From Thalassospira marina (GTDB lineage Bacteria > Pseudomonadota > Alphaproteobacteria > Rhodospirillales > Thalassospiraceae), in NCBI RefSeq assembly GCF_002844375.1, contig NZ_CP024199.1, positions 1,190,001 to 1,254,000 on the forward strand: a stretch of 64,000 nt of DNA, read 5' to 3'. The translations under genes and the position numbers were made by a program. The notes below the pieces were generated by a model. It was not told where the DNA came from. It saw only the letters and a program-made list of their open reading frames with translations, and did not search any database. Positions 51,602-60,828 of the stretch are shown piece by piece (the stretch's first letter is position 1; every line of letters starts with the position of its first letter).

Positions 51602-52888
51602 TCATGCCGTTTCGGTTTGGCCCGTTTGCCGGGTGGTGGCCTTACGGGTGCTGAAAATAACCAGCGGAACGGCAAGGACATAAAGCCCGACCACACTAAG
51701 CCAGATGGCACCGGGCCAGGTTTTTTGCACCAGCATATAAAATGCGGAAAAGGCCAGTGGTCCGATAACGGTTGCCAGGCTGACAGCCGATGTCAGTACG
51801 CCTTGCAATTGCCCCTGGCGGGCGGCATCGACCTTGCGGGTGGCAAGGGCCTGAAAGGCCGGGGTGCCGATGCTGGCCAAAGCAAAAACCGGCATGATGG
51901 CAAAAATGATCCATCCCTGCCGGGCAAAGGCCATAACGACAAGGGCCAGGCAGGCACAGCAGATACCGGCAATAACGGCACCGCGTTCGCCCAGAAAACG
52001 GGTGGCTGGGCCAGGCAAAAAGGCCTGGACCAGTGTCTGGCAAATGCCAAACATCCCCAGTGACAGGCCAATCCAAAGCCCGTTCCACTGAAATGTATCG
52101 GCTCCCCATAACGCCCAGCAGGTGCCATAGGCCTCGCCCATGCCGCTTAGCAGGAAAAACACCAGAACAACTGGCAGCAGCCCGGCCATGGAAAACACCC
52201 AGCGTAAGGGAGAAAGCGGATTAAGGGTGCCAAGGGCGATTTTCTGCCCGGTTTTGGCACGTGTTTCAGGCAGGATGAAAAAGGCCAGCAGGAAGTTATA
52301 CCCGTTCAGAATGGCTGCCGCGATAAAGGGCAGGCGTACCCAGTAATCGCCCAACACACCGCCCAGAACCGGGCCGATGATAAAACCCGCGCCAAACATC
52401 GCATTCATCAGGCCAAACCGTCGGGCGCGGTCATTTTCGGCGGAAATATCGGTGATATAGGCCGATGCAACAGCAGCATTTGCACTGGTCAGCCCGGCAA
52501 TCAGCCTGCCTAAAAGCAGCATCCATAAATGCGGGGCGAAGGCCATGATCAGGTAATTGATGGCCGCCCCGGCAAGCGACAGCAGCAATATTGGCCTGCG
52601 CCCCAAATGATCGCTGAGTGCGCCCAAAACGGGCGCAAAGATGAACTGCATAACCGCATAAAGCGACGTCATGATGCCGATATAAAAGGCAGCATTGCCA
52701 TCCTGTGTGACCTCGGCCAGCAGGCGCGGCAGGATCGGGAAAACAAGGCTGACGCCCACAGCATCCAGGCATAGGGCAAAATAAATGACAATCAGGGGGC
52801 GTCTGGTGTTGGGCATGTCGGGTTTTGACTTGGAACCGGGAGAGGAACTGGCAGCAGGATCGGGTGGCAGATGGGGGGATGTCGTCAT
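51602..52888 (-). CDS. MFS multidrug/tetracycline-type exporter
   Basis: 428 residues with 12 membrane helices. Features of the TetA branch: LDAVGVSLVFPILPRLL in TM1, motif A GALSDHLGRRPILLLSL, and GRLIAGLTSANAAVASAYITD. A ~30-residue hydrophilic Pro/Ser-rich N-terminus precedes TM1; an internal ATG at 52816 is an alternative start, as neither has a good ribosome site. Proton-driven export of an unknown compound. Divergent from a TetR regulator with operator-like sites in the shared region, the standard layout for drug-induced efflux. Confidence 0.9.
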   Translation of the reverse strand: MTTSPHLPPDPAASSSPGSKSKPDMPNTRRPLIVIYFALCLDAVGVSLVFPILPRLLAEVTQDGNAAFYIGIMTSLYAVMQFIFAPVLGALSDHLGRRPILLLSLAGAAINYLIMAFAPHLWMLLLGRLIAGLTSANAAVASAYITDISAENDRARRFGLMNAMFGAGFIIGPVLGGVLGDYWVRLPFIAAAILNGYNFLLAFFILPETRAKTGQKIALGTLNPLSPLRWVFSMAGLLPVVLVFFLLSGMGEAYGTCWALWGADTFQWNGLWIGLSLGMFGICQTLVQAFLPGPATRFLGERGAVIAGICCACLALVVMAFARQGWIIFAIMPVFALASIGTPAFQALATRKVDAARQGQLQGVLTSAVSLATVIGPLAFSAFYMLVQKTWPGAIWLSVVGLYVLAVPLVIFSTRKATTRQTGQTETA

Positions 52889-52971
52889 GACGGGGCTTTC
52901 GGTGGCGCTGACTGGGGATGAGTTGCGCTGTCAGGGGAGGGTCAATTTTATTTGTGTATTCGATCAATAAA

Positions 52972-53037
52972 TGTACTGAGTATATTTATTTGCGCCTGAT
53001 TGGGGTGGGAGTCAATATTGAATATGTACTCGGTACA
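52972..53037. promoter_or_regulatory. paired TetR-type operator candidates
   Basis: TGTACTGAGTATA (52972-52984) and TGTACTCGGTACA (53025-53037) are two versions of TGTAC-N3-GTAyA, 53 bases apart, in the intergenic region between the divergent exporter and TetR genes. No other copies were noticed nearby. Confidence 0.5.
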
Positions 53038-53273
53038 AAAACGGCGTTATCAATGCCGGTATGGTCGTGGCGCAATTGGCTTGGCCGGATCGCTGCGGTT
53101 TTGCAATTTCGGCGCAGCTTTGTTGTTGTGTCGTTTCTTTCCTGTTTCTGTCCCGGTGCAGCTTTTTGCTGCCTTTTGCTGGTCTGGTGCCGCACCATCT
53201 TTGCCCGCGCTGTTTGCCAAAGCCCGTTTGGGTGGGATCAGCACTTTTGGCCCTAAGCATTTTGGAAGTGCCC

Positions 53274-53933
53274 ATGTCACAAGAATCAAATCCGCCGCAG
53301 GATCGCCGTTCGCGCAAACGTCTGGCAACACGCCGGTCCATTTCACAGGTGGCGGACCGTTTGTTTCGCGAACGGGGGTTTGAAAATGTGACGGTGGATG
53401 AAATTGCCGCCGCCGCCGATGTTGGCCGGATGACGGTGTTCAACCATTTCCCGCGCAAGGAAGACATGTTCTTTGACCGCGATGAAGAAGCGCGCGACGC
53501 CCTGCGCGATGCCGTGGATAATTGCCCGGCCAACATCGCACCGATCGAGGCTTTGCGCCTGCAGGCCCATCAGCTGGTTCACGAAGAAAAGCCCTATGTG
53601 CAGTTTTCTGCCCGCAGCCAGCCCTTTATTGAAACCATTGAACGCAGCGACACCCTGAAGGCGCGCGCACGCGCCATTCGCAGCGAACTGGAACAGGAAG
53701 TGGCACATGTCATGGCAGAAAAGGTGGGGCGCCCGGCACCAGATGCAGATGCCTATCTGGCGGCAAGCCTGTTGCTGGCGGGATGGTCGGTGGCCTTCAT
53801 TACCGCACACCGCGCCTTTCGCGAAGATCAGGATAATGCCAGGGCAAGTGCGTTATTTTTGCACATCATTGACCAAACCACCCTTGGCATTAATGCCGCC
53901 CTGGCAGGTACACCCTATGTAACGGCGGGGTAG
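53274..53933 (+). CDS. TetR/AcrR-family transcriptional regulator
   Basis: 219 residues. N-terminal helix-turn-helix: RSISQVADRLFRERGFENVT followed by VDEIAAAADVGRMTVFNHFP (residues ~21-65). The C-terminal helical domain is a typical variable ligand-binding region. The ATG at 53274 (GGAAG seven bases upstream) gives the normal length; the frame is open ~70 codons earlier but that part is not family-like. Most likely represses the divergent MFS exporter and itself. Confidence 0.92.
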   Translation: MSQESNPPQDRRSRKRLATRRSISQVADRLFRERGFENVTVDEIAAAADVGRMTVFNHFPRKEDMFFDRDEEARDALRDAVDNCPANIAPIEALRLQAHQLVHEEKPYVQFSARSQPFIETIERSDTLKARARAIRSELEQEVAHVMAEKVGRPAPDADAYLAASLLLAGWSVAFITAHRAFREDQDNARASALFLHIIDQTTLGINAALAGTPYVTAG

Positions 53934-53988
53934 GGTGAAACGGCTTTGGGCCGTGCGATATTTGGGTTTTGCCGCATATGCCCGGTGA

Positions 53989-54441
53989 TTACGGATGCCA
54001 GATATATTGGGTATCAAGATCATCCTGATCGGTCATTTTAAACCCGCAGGATTGATAGAACCCGTTTGCCGGGCTGCCATTAAGGGCCATTAACCGGATT
54101 GGCAGCTGGCGTGCCCTGGCATGCGCCATGATCAAATCCACAATGCCACGCCCCATGCCTGTGCCCTGGTATTTCGGGTCAATATAAAGGTGGTCAAGAT
54201 ACAGGTGGTCGTCGCGGTCACGCACGACAAAGAAACCCGCCAGTGCATTATCGCGATAAATGACTTTTGTATCAGCAGCGACAAAGGCGCCTAAAAACCG
54301 GTTTCGCGCGCGGTCCGGGTCAAACCGGCCGACGGCCTCGAGGCTCGGGCGCATGGCAATCACCCGTAATTCGGCCAGTGATTGGGCATCTGTTTCCAAG
54401 GCGGGTTCAATGCGAAACTGGTTTTGCAACAAGGGCTTCAT
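53989..54441 (-). CDS. GNAT-family N-acetyltransferase
   Basis: 150 residues. Acetyl-CoA motif A: LDHLYIDPKYQGTGMGRGIV (residues ~82-101); the beta5 region IRLMALNGSPANGFYQSCGF is the usual motif B. The substrate is unknown. The Shine-Dalgarno is weak (ACAGG directly before the ATG). It lies between the TetR gene and the sugar operon's AraC gene without clear functional link. Confidence 0.85.
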   Translation of the reverse strand: MKPLLQNQFRIEPALETDAQSLAELRVIAMRPSLEAVGRFDPDRARNRFLGAFVAADTKVIYRDNALAGFFVVRDRDDHLYLDHLYIDPKYQGTGMGRGIVDLIMAHARARQLPIRLMALNGSPANGFYQSCGFKMTDQDDLDTQYIWHP

Positions 54442-54555
54442 CCTGTGTGGCGCCGGTTATTTTGGCATCTTATAGGGCAGGAAATACGACAATTCTATGT
54501 GGTCTGTCTTGCCACGCATGATCAGCCGTTTGGATTGGGACTGTTTCTCTGTTGG

Positions 54556-55548
54556 TTAAACGACCTCGGCAGGTACGCCCTTAAGTGCAATGCATTTACC
54601 CGCCGAAACCCCGTCTGTTTCGCTGGGCAGGGGGCGGGCGGGAACGGCACCGATGCGGGCATCGGGCATGGGCGCATTTTCGGGAAACTGGCCGTGAATG
54701 CGAATATTGTCGCGATAATCCCGTGCCGATTTGCCACGATACTGGCGGAAACGGCGGTTGAAATTTGACAGGTTGCTAAACCCGTTAAACTCCGCAATGC
54801 GATAGATGGGCCAATCTGTGCGCGACAATTGCACGCAGGCGCGCGAAATGCGGTATTCGTTTAAATATTCCACCACGCTGCGCCCGGTATAGCGTTTAAA
54901 CAGCCGGTAAAAGCTGCTTTCGCTAACGCCGGCGACATTGGCAAGGGCGGCCACCCGCAATGGTTCGGCGTGATGGGCATGAATAAAGGCAATCGCCCGG
55001 TCAATGCGCAGGGAATCGCTTGTGCCTTCGGTGGCATTGCCAAATGATGCCGATGCCAGCGGCCCGTCAATACCGGCGAGCAATATTTCAAGAATTTCAA
55101 TAATCAGCATGAACCGTTTGCGCGGGCTGGCATCATCAAGGCTGGGCGCAATGGCACGGATTTTTTCAACAGCCTCCGGGGTAAAGGAAAGGCCGCGCCG
55201 CGCCTGTTCAAACAGGGCATACAGGTCGGAAAATTCGACAAAATCGCGGGTCAGGTTTTCAATCCATTCCTGCGACAGCCACAAAACATAAACTTCAATC
55301 GGTTCATCATCCGAAAGACGCTGGCATTCCCACAAATGCGGCAGGTTGGGGCCGACCATGGCAAAATCCACACCATCAAAGGCCTGCCGGTGATCGCCAA
55401 TCAGGCGGCTGCCCCGGGCGTTTAACGTCAGGGTCAGTTCATATTCGGGGTGCTGGTGCCAGTTACAGCGAAAATCATCCCAGACATAGTGGAAATATCC
55501 CCACGAATACCCGTCCGGGTTGGTGATGCGTTCCTGGATAATGCGCAT
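54556..55548 (-). CDS. AraC-family regulator of the alpha-glucoside operon
   Basis: 330 residues. N-terminal cupin-like sugar-sensing domain (WHQHPEYELTLTLNARGSRLI, residues ~30-50) and C-terminal double helix-turn-helix (LANVAGVSESSFYRLFKRYT and IYRIAEFNGFSNLSNFNRRF). The start at 55548 is fixed by AGGAGG five bases upstream. Divergent from the ABC transporter operon, with an 18-bp-spaced direct repeat between them that suits an AraC dimer. Likely activates the operon in response to an alpha-glucoside. Confidence 0.92.
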   Translation of the reverse strand: MRIIQERITNPDGYSWGYFHYVWDDFRCNWHQHPEYELTLTLNARGSRLIGDHRQAFDGVDFAMVGPNLPHLWECQRLSDDEPIEVYVLWLSQEWIENLTRDFVEFSDLYALFEQARRGLSFTPEAVEKIRAIAPSLDDASPRKRFMLIIEILEILLAGIDGPLASASFGNATEGTSDSLRIDRAIAFIHAHHAEPLRVAALANVAGVSESSFYRLFKRYTGRSVVEYLNEYRISRACVQLSRTDWPIYRIAEFNGFSNLSNFNRRFRQYRGKSARDYRDNIRIHGQFPENAPMPDARIGAVPARPLPSETDGVSAGKCIALKGVPAEVV

Positions 55549-55659
55549 CCTGCCCTCCTGATTTCTGGTCGTCTTTTGCAGAATAGTATCATCCTTTAAA
55601 GGATATGACACTTTGAAAAGGTGCGAAGGGGCGTATCCTTTTTCCATTCGGCGTTGTTT

Positions 55660-55723
55660 TCGCCAAATGATTGTTTCTCGCCAAACGGGAACAATTGCAA
55701 ACCGGATAACGTAAAAATATCCG
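55660..55723 (+). promoter_or_regulatory. AraC-type direct-repeat operator and promoter of the sugar operon
   Basis: TCGCCAAA occurs at 55660-55667 and again at 55678-55685, starts 18 bp apart, and is followed ten bases later by TTGCAA (55695-55700), 17 bases, TATCCG (55718-55723). A direct repeat just upstream of a weak promoter is what an AraC activator needs. Confidence 0.55.
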
Positions 55724-55798
55724 GGCCAATAAAAAGGGCCGACCTGAAAAACAGGCCGTTTGCCCGGGAAAACCCATAATCACCATAGGGAGGATTGA

Positions 55799-57073
55799 AT
55801 GACCCTGATCCAGAAGCTGCTTGCAGGTGCCGGTGTGGCAGGTGCGGTTTTTGTTATGGCTGGCCCGGCACAGGCCGCCAAGCTGGCAATTTCGTGCGGT
55901 GCCGTTGGCCAGGAATTGACCCTGTGCAAGGAAGGTGTCGAAGCCTGGTCAAAAAAGACCGGGAACGAGGTTGATGTTATTTCCACGCCCAATTCCTCGA
56001 CCGAACGGCTGGCTGTTTATCAGCAGATGCTGGCATCGGGGTCGTCGGATGTGGATATTTTCCAGATCGATGTGATCTGGCCAGGCATTTTGGGTAATCA
56101 TTTCATCGATCTGAACGATTACATGGCTGATGAAGCCAAGAAACATTTCAAGCCGATCATTGAAAACAACACGGTCGATGGTCGCCTGGTGGCGATGCCC
56201 TGGTTTACCGATGCCGGGGTGCTTTATTACCGCAAGGATCTTTTGGATAAATACGGCGAAAAAGTCCCGGAAACCTGGGATGAAATGACCAAGACCGCCC
56301 AGAAAATCGAAGAAGCCGAACGCAAGGACGGTAACAGCAAGATGTGGGGGTATGTGTTTCAGGGCCGCGCCTACGAAGGGCTGACCTGCAACGCAGTGGA
56401 ATGGGTTGCATCCTTTGGCGGTGGCACCATTGTTGAGCCGAATGGCGATATTTCGATCAACAATGACAAGGCCAAACAGGCAATTGCCACAGCAGCAGGC
56501 TGGATCGGCACGATTTCACCCGATGGTGTGTTGGGATATGACGAGGAAGGCGCGCGCGGCGTTTTTCAGTCGGGCAATTCGGTTTTCATGCGCAACTGGC
56601 CCTATGCCTGGTCGCTGGCCAATTCGGCTGACAGCCCGGTAAAGGGCAAGGTTGGCGTCGCCCCGCTGCCGCGCGGTGGGGACGACGGGCAATCTGCTGC
56701 GGCCCTGGGGGGCTGGCAATTGTCGGTATCGAAATATTCCAAAAACCCGGAGCTGGCCGCCGATCTGGTGAAATATCTGACATCCTATGACGAACAGAAA
56801 CGCCGCGCGATCAAAGGGTCCTATAACCCGACCGTGGCCGACCTTTACAAGGACAAGGATGTGCTGGACGCCAATCCGTTCTTTGGTGACCTTTATGAAA
56901 CCTTCACCCATGCGGTACCGCGGCCGTCAACGGCAACGGGCACCAATTACAACAAGGTTTCCAGCGATTTCTGGCAGGCTGTTCATGCCACCCTGTCCGG
57001 TACGCAAACCGCCGATCAGGCCCTTCCGGCACTGGAACACAAACTGAAACGCACCAAACGTTCGGGCTGGTAA
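55799..57073 (+). CDS. ABC transporter substrate-binding protein for alpha-glucosides
   Basis: A 424-residue periplasmic binding protein with signal peptide (AGVAGAVFVMAGPAQA). Family features: SSTERLAVYQQMLASGSSDV, DIFQIDVIWPGILGNHFIDL and MPWFTDAGVLYYRKDLL, close in style to ThuE/AglE trehalose, maltose or sucrose binders. A GGGAGG is placed right before the ATG. First gene of the transport operon. Trehalose, maltose, sucrose and related sugars are all possible. Confidence 0.9.
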   Translation: MTLIQKLLAGAGVAGAVFVMAGPAQAAKLAISCGAVGQELTLCKEGVEAWSKKTGNEVDVISTPNSSTERLAVYQQMLASGSSDVDIFQIDVIWPGILGNHFIDLNDYMADEAKKHFKPIIENNTVDGRLVAMPWFTDAGVLYYRKDLLDKYGEKVPETWDEMTKTAQKIEEAERKDGNSKMWGYVFQGRAYEGLTCNAVEWVASFGGGTIVEPNGDISINNDKAKQAIATAAGWIGTISPDGVLGYDEEGARGVFQSGNSVFMRNWPYAWSLANSADSPVKGKVGVAPLPRGGDDGQSAAALGGWQLSVSKYSKNPELAADLVKYLTSYDEQKRRAIKGSYNPTVADLYKDKDVLDANPFFGDLYETFTHAVPRPSTATGTNYNKVSSDFWQAVHATLSGTQTADQALPALEHKLKRTKRSGW

Positions 57074-57272
57074 GGCTTTTTGGGGCGGTGCGGTTCTGGC
57101 GCTGGCATTGCTATGTTTCATGGCCGCAGCCCGGCTGACCTGCCCTAACTGGCGTTTTCGTTTCATCAAATGATCCCGGCTTATCCCCCGTTGCCTGCGG
57201 GTTGATGGGGGATAAGCACAATGAAGGCAGCCCTGGAAGACGGGCGCTTTTCTGCAAACAAGAGCATTTGTC

Positions 57273-58196
57273 ATGGCGCATGCTTCGTCGCTGACGCGGG
57301 CAAGACGGCGTTCCGCGTGGATTTTTCTCGCCCCGATGCTGGTTATTCTGGTTGCGGTGGCGGGCTGGCCGCTGCTGCGGACTTTTTATTTCGGCTTTAC
57401 CGATGCCAACCTGTCCGATCTGTCATCCTACAGCTTCATCGGCACGGAAAACTTTTATGCCGTTTACGATGGCGAGGCCTTTGGCCTGTTAACCGACCCC
57501 GAATGGTGGCAGGCGGTATGGAACACCCTGTTTTTCAGCGTGATTTCGGTGTCGCTGGAAACGGCACTGGGCATGGTGGTTGCACTGGTTTTAAACCAGA
57601 ACTTTCGCGGGCGCGGGCTGGTTCGGGCTGCCGTGCTGATCCCCTGGGCCATTCCCACCATTGTTTCGGCACGCATGTGGAACTGGATGCTGCATGACCA
57701 GTTCGGCATTATTAACGATATGCTGATGAAGCTGGGCATTCTTTCCGCACCCATCGCCTGGACGGCAAGCCCCGACTGGGCCATGAGCGCGGTTATTCTG
57801 GTGGATGTTTGGAAAACCACGCCTTTTATGGCTTTGCTGATTTTGGCTGCGCTGCAAATGCTGCCCGGTGATTGTTACGAGGCCGCACGGGTGGATGGTA
57901 TTCATCCGGTTCGGGTGTTTTTCAAGGTTACATTGCCCCTGATCAAGCCTGCGGTCATGGTGGCGGTGATTTTCCGTGCCCTGGATGCCCTGCGTGTTTT
58001 TGACGTGATCTATGTTCTAACGCCCAATAACCCGCAAACCACGACGATGTCGGTTTATGCCCGACAGCAATTGGTGGATTTTCAGGAAGTCGGGTATGGC
58101 TCGGCGGCATCGACGCTTCTGTTTGTCGTGATCGCCTTTTGCATCATGGCCTATATCATGATTGGGCGTGTCCGCCTGGATGAAGGGGGGCACTGA
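57273..58196 (+). CDS. ABC sugar permease, MalF type
   Basis: 307 residues, six membrane helices. The cytoplasmic EAA loop that docks on the ATPase is EAARVDGIHPVRVFFKVTLP (residues ~205-224). N-terminal ARRRSAWIFLAPMLVILVAV is the usual first helix. Partner of the next permease, whose start lies two bases after this stop. Imports the sugar captured by the upstream binding protein. Confidence 0.92.
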   Translation: MAHASSLTRARRRSAWIFLAPMLVILVAVAGWPLLRTFYFGFTDANLSDLSSYSFIGTENFYAVYDGEAFGLLTDPEWWQAVWNTLFFSVISVSLETALGMVVALVLNQNFRGRGLVRAAVLIPWAIPTIVSARMWNWMLHDQFGIINDMLMKLGILSAPIAWTASPDWAMSAVILVDVWKTTPFMALLILAALQMLPGDCYEAARVDGIHPVRVFFKVTLPLIKPAVMVAVIFRALDALRVFDVIYVLTPNNPQTTTMSVYARQQLVDFQEVGYGSAASTLLFVVIAFCIMAYIMIGRVRLDEGGH

Positions 58197-58197
58197 T

Positions 58198-59040
58198 ATG
58201 AAAAACAGCAAAATACGCAAAATCCTGCGCAAGGCAGCGTTCTGGCTGTTGGTGGCGGTGATTGTCCTGTTTGCGGTTTTCCCGTTTTATTATGCGATCC
58301 TGACATCGTTTGAAACGGGTTCGGCCCTGTTCGATGTCAATTACCTGCCCGAAACCTTCAGTCTGGCCAATTATGTGTCGGTGTTCAAAGGGCAACCCTT
58401 TGGTCACAACATTTTCAATTCGGTCTTTGTCAGTTTTCTGGTGGTGGCGTTATCGCTGCTGTTGGGGGTTACGGCATCCTATGCGCTGGCACGCGTCAGG
58501 TTTACCGGGCGGGGCCTGTTGTTGCTGACCATTCTTTCCGTTTCGATGTTTCCGCAGGTGGCTGTTCTTTCGGGCATGTTCGAACTGATCCGTGGTGTCG
58601 GCCTTTATAACAACATGTTTGGCCTGGCGATTTCCTACATGATGCTGACCCTGCCTTTCACGGTATGGGTGTTGACCGCCTTCATGCGCGAATTGCCCCG
58701 CGAACTGGAAGAAGCCGCCGTCATGGATGGGGCATCGCCCTGGATTGTTATTCGCCGGGTGTTTTTGCCCGTTATGTGGCCGGCCATGGTTACAACCGGG
58801 CTTTTGGCCTTTATCGCGGCCTGGAACGAATTTTTATTCGCGCTGACCTTTACCCTGACCGATGACAAACGCACCGTGCCGGTTGCCATTGCCCTTATTT
58901 CCGGGGCCAGCCAGCATGAAATGCCCTGGGGCAATATCATGGCGGCATCGGTGATTGTGACCCTGCCGCTCATTGTGCTGGTGCTGGTGTTTCAGCGGCG
59001 CATCGTATCGGGCCTGACGGCCGGGGCGGTGAAAGGTTAG
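58198..59040 (+). CDS. ABC sugar permease, MalG type
   Basis: 280 residues, six membrane helices. EAA loop: LEEAAVMDGASPWIVIRRVF followed by LPVMWPAMVTTGL; TM1 with the typical FPFYYAILTSF start. The ATG at 58198 has GAAGGGGGG upstream and almost abuts the stop of the first permease, so the two are translationally coupled. Confidence 0.92.
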   Translation: MKNSKIRKILRKAAFWLLVAVIVLFAVFPFYYAILTSFETGSALFDVNYLPETFSLANYVSVFKGQPFGHNIFNSVFVSFLVVALSLLLGVTASYALARVRFTGRGLLLLTILSVSMFPQVAVLSGMFELIRGVGLYNNMFGLAISYMMLTLPFTVWVLTAFMRELPRELEEAAVMDGASPWIVIRRVFLPVMWPAMVTTGLLAFIAAWNEFLFALTFTLTDDKRTVPVAIALISGASQHEMPWGNIMAASVIVTLPLIVLVLVFQRRIVSGLTAGAVKG

Positions 59041-59159
59041 GCCGGGACAGACAAAAATACGCCTTTTTACCCATGATGATCATGGCTGGCCAAAGCCACG
59101 CGGGGCTGCCCGCCTTTGGCCGGTAATCGACGACAAAACAAACTCCAGGATGTTCTAAA

Positions 59160-60791
59160 ATGGCATTAAGCGGCGATCTTGACTGGTGGCGTGGCGGTGT
59201 TCTTTACCAGGTTTACCCGCGCAGCTTTTTTGATTCCAACGGCGATGGTATTGGCGATTTGCCCGGTATCACCCAAAAGCTGGATTATATCGCCGATCTG
59301 GGCGTGGACGGGATCTGGCTTTCGCCGTTCTTTACCTCGCCAATGAAGGATTTTGGCTATGACGTTGCCAATTACCGCGACGTCGACCCGATGTTTGGCA
59401 CCCTTGATGATTTTGATCATCTGCTGGAAAAGGCCCATGCGCTGGGCCTGCGGGTAACAATTGACCAGGTGTTGTCGCACAGTTCGGATGCGCATCCCTG
59501 GTTTCGCGAAAGCCGGTCGTCGCGCGATAACCCGAAATCGGACTGGTATGTCTGGGCGGACCCGAAACCTGATGGCACGCCACCCAATAACTGGCTGTCC
59601 ATTTTTGGCGGATCAGCCTGGAAATTCGATACCACCCGCCAACAATATTACATGCATAACTTTCTGGTCAGCCAGCCGGACCTGAATTTCCATAACCCCG
59701 ATGTGCAGCAGCAATTGCTTGATGATGTCGAATTCTGGCTAAGGCGCGGGGTGGATGGTTTTCGCCTGGATACTGCCAATTTTTATGTCCATGACGCACA
59801 ATTGCGCGATAATCCGCCCTGGATACTGGGCACGCACCGCCCCGAAGGTGCGCCAAAGGAAAACCCCTATACCCGCCAGATGCATGTCTATGACAAAACC
59901 CGGCCGGAAAACCTGGCGTTTTTGAAAAAGCTGCGTGCCGTTCTGGATAAATATCCCGGCAGCACAACGGTTGGTGAAATCGGCTCGGATAATTCGCTGG
60001 CAACCATGGCCGAATATACCGCCGGTGGCGATAAATTGCATATGGCCTATACCATCAATCTGCTCGAAAGCCCGCTGGAGGCTGGCTTGATCCGTGGCAT
60101 GCTGGTCGATGTTTTTCGCGAACTGGGGGATGGCTGGCCGTGCTGGGCGGTCAGCAACCATGATTTCGTCCGTGTGGCGTCACGCTGGGGCAAGGATAAA
60201 GGCGGCGATAATGATGCCCGCCTGCGTATGATCCCGGCACTTTATACCGCGCTTCGTGGCTCGCCATGCATTTATCAGGGCGAAGAACTGGGCCTGGAAG
60301 AAGCCATTGTTCCCTATGAAATGCTGCAGGACCCGTATGGCATTGAAATGTGGCCGGAATTTAAAGGCCGCGACGGTTGCCGTACCCCCATGCCCTGGCA
60401 CAATGCCAATGTGGCCCATGGTGGTTTCACCACATCGGACCAGCCCTGGCTGCCGGTGCCGCAAGATCACAGCGCGCTTTCCGTTACCAGCCAGATCGAT
60501 GATCAGGACTCCCTGCGCAATTTTTATAAAAGCCTGCTGGCCTGGCGCAAAACCCACCCGGAAATTGTTCAGGGCGATATCGAGATGCTTGAACATACCG
60601 ATGATGCCATCATCGCCTTTATCCGCATGGCGGGAATTGTACGAACGGTATGTGCCTTTAACGTAACGCCCGATCCCGTAACCATCACCCTTCCGGGGCC
60701 ATCGCGGGGGAACTGTTCGCTCAATACCGGGTCGGTCGCGGGCGATGCCCTGTCGCTGCCGGGTTGGGGTTTTTATTTCGGAACGATTTGA
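59160..60791 (+). CDS. GH13 alpha-glucosidase, cytoplasmic
   Basis: A 543-residue enzyme without signal peptide that hydrolyses alpha-glucosides brought in by the transporter. Barrel motifs: YQVYPRSFFDSNGDGIGDL, catalytic nucleophile D204 (GVDGFRLDTANF), acid/base E273 (TVGEIGSDN) and transition-state D335 (VSNHDF). The QPDLNFHNP loop is typical of oligo-1,6-/alpha-glucosidases. Sits between the permeases and the ATPase, as in rhizobial aglEFGAK loci, and the ATPase reading frame begins just after its stop. Confidence 0.94.
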   Translation: MALSGDLDWWRGGVLYQVYPRSFFDSNGDGIGDLPGITQKLDYIADLGVDGIWLSPFFTSPMKDFGYDVANYRDVDPMFGTLDDFDHLLEKAHALGLRVTIDQVLSHSSDAHPWFRESRSSRDNPKSDWYVWADPKPDGTPPNNWLSIFGGSAWKFDTTRQQYYMHNFLVSQPDLNFHNPDVQQQLLDDVEFWLRRGVDGFRLDTANFYVHDAQLRDNPPWILGTHRPEGAPKENPYTRQMHVYDKTRPENLAFLKKLRAVLDKYPGSTTVGEIGSDNSLATMAEYTAGGDKLHMAYTINLLESPLEAGLIRGMLVDVFRELGDGWPCWAVSNHDFVRVASRWGKDKGGDNDARLRMIPALYTALRGSPCIYQGEELGLEEAIVPYEMLQDPYGIEMWPEFKGRDGCRTPMPWHNANVAHGGFTTSDQPWLPVPQDHSALSVTSQIDDQDSLRNFYKSLLAWRKTHPEIVQGDIEMLEHTDDAIIAFIRMAGIVRTVCAFNVTPDPVTITLPGPSRGNCSLNTGSVAGDALSLPGWGFYFGTI

Positions 60792-60828
60792 TCACGCCAA
60801 AAACAATAAGCAAACGGGAGGAAACCGA

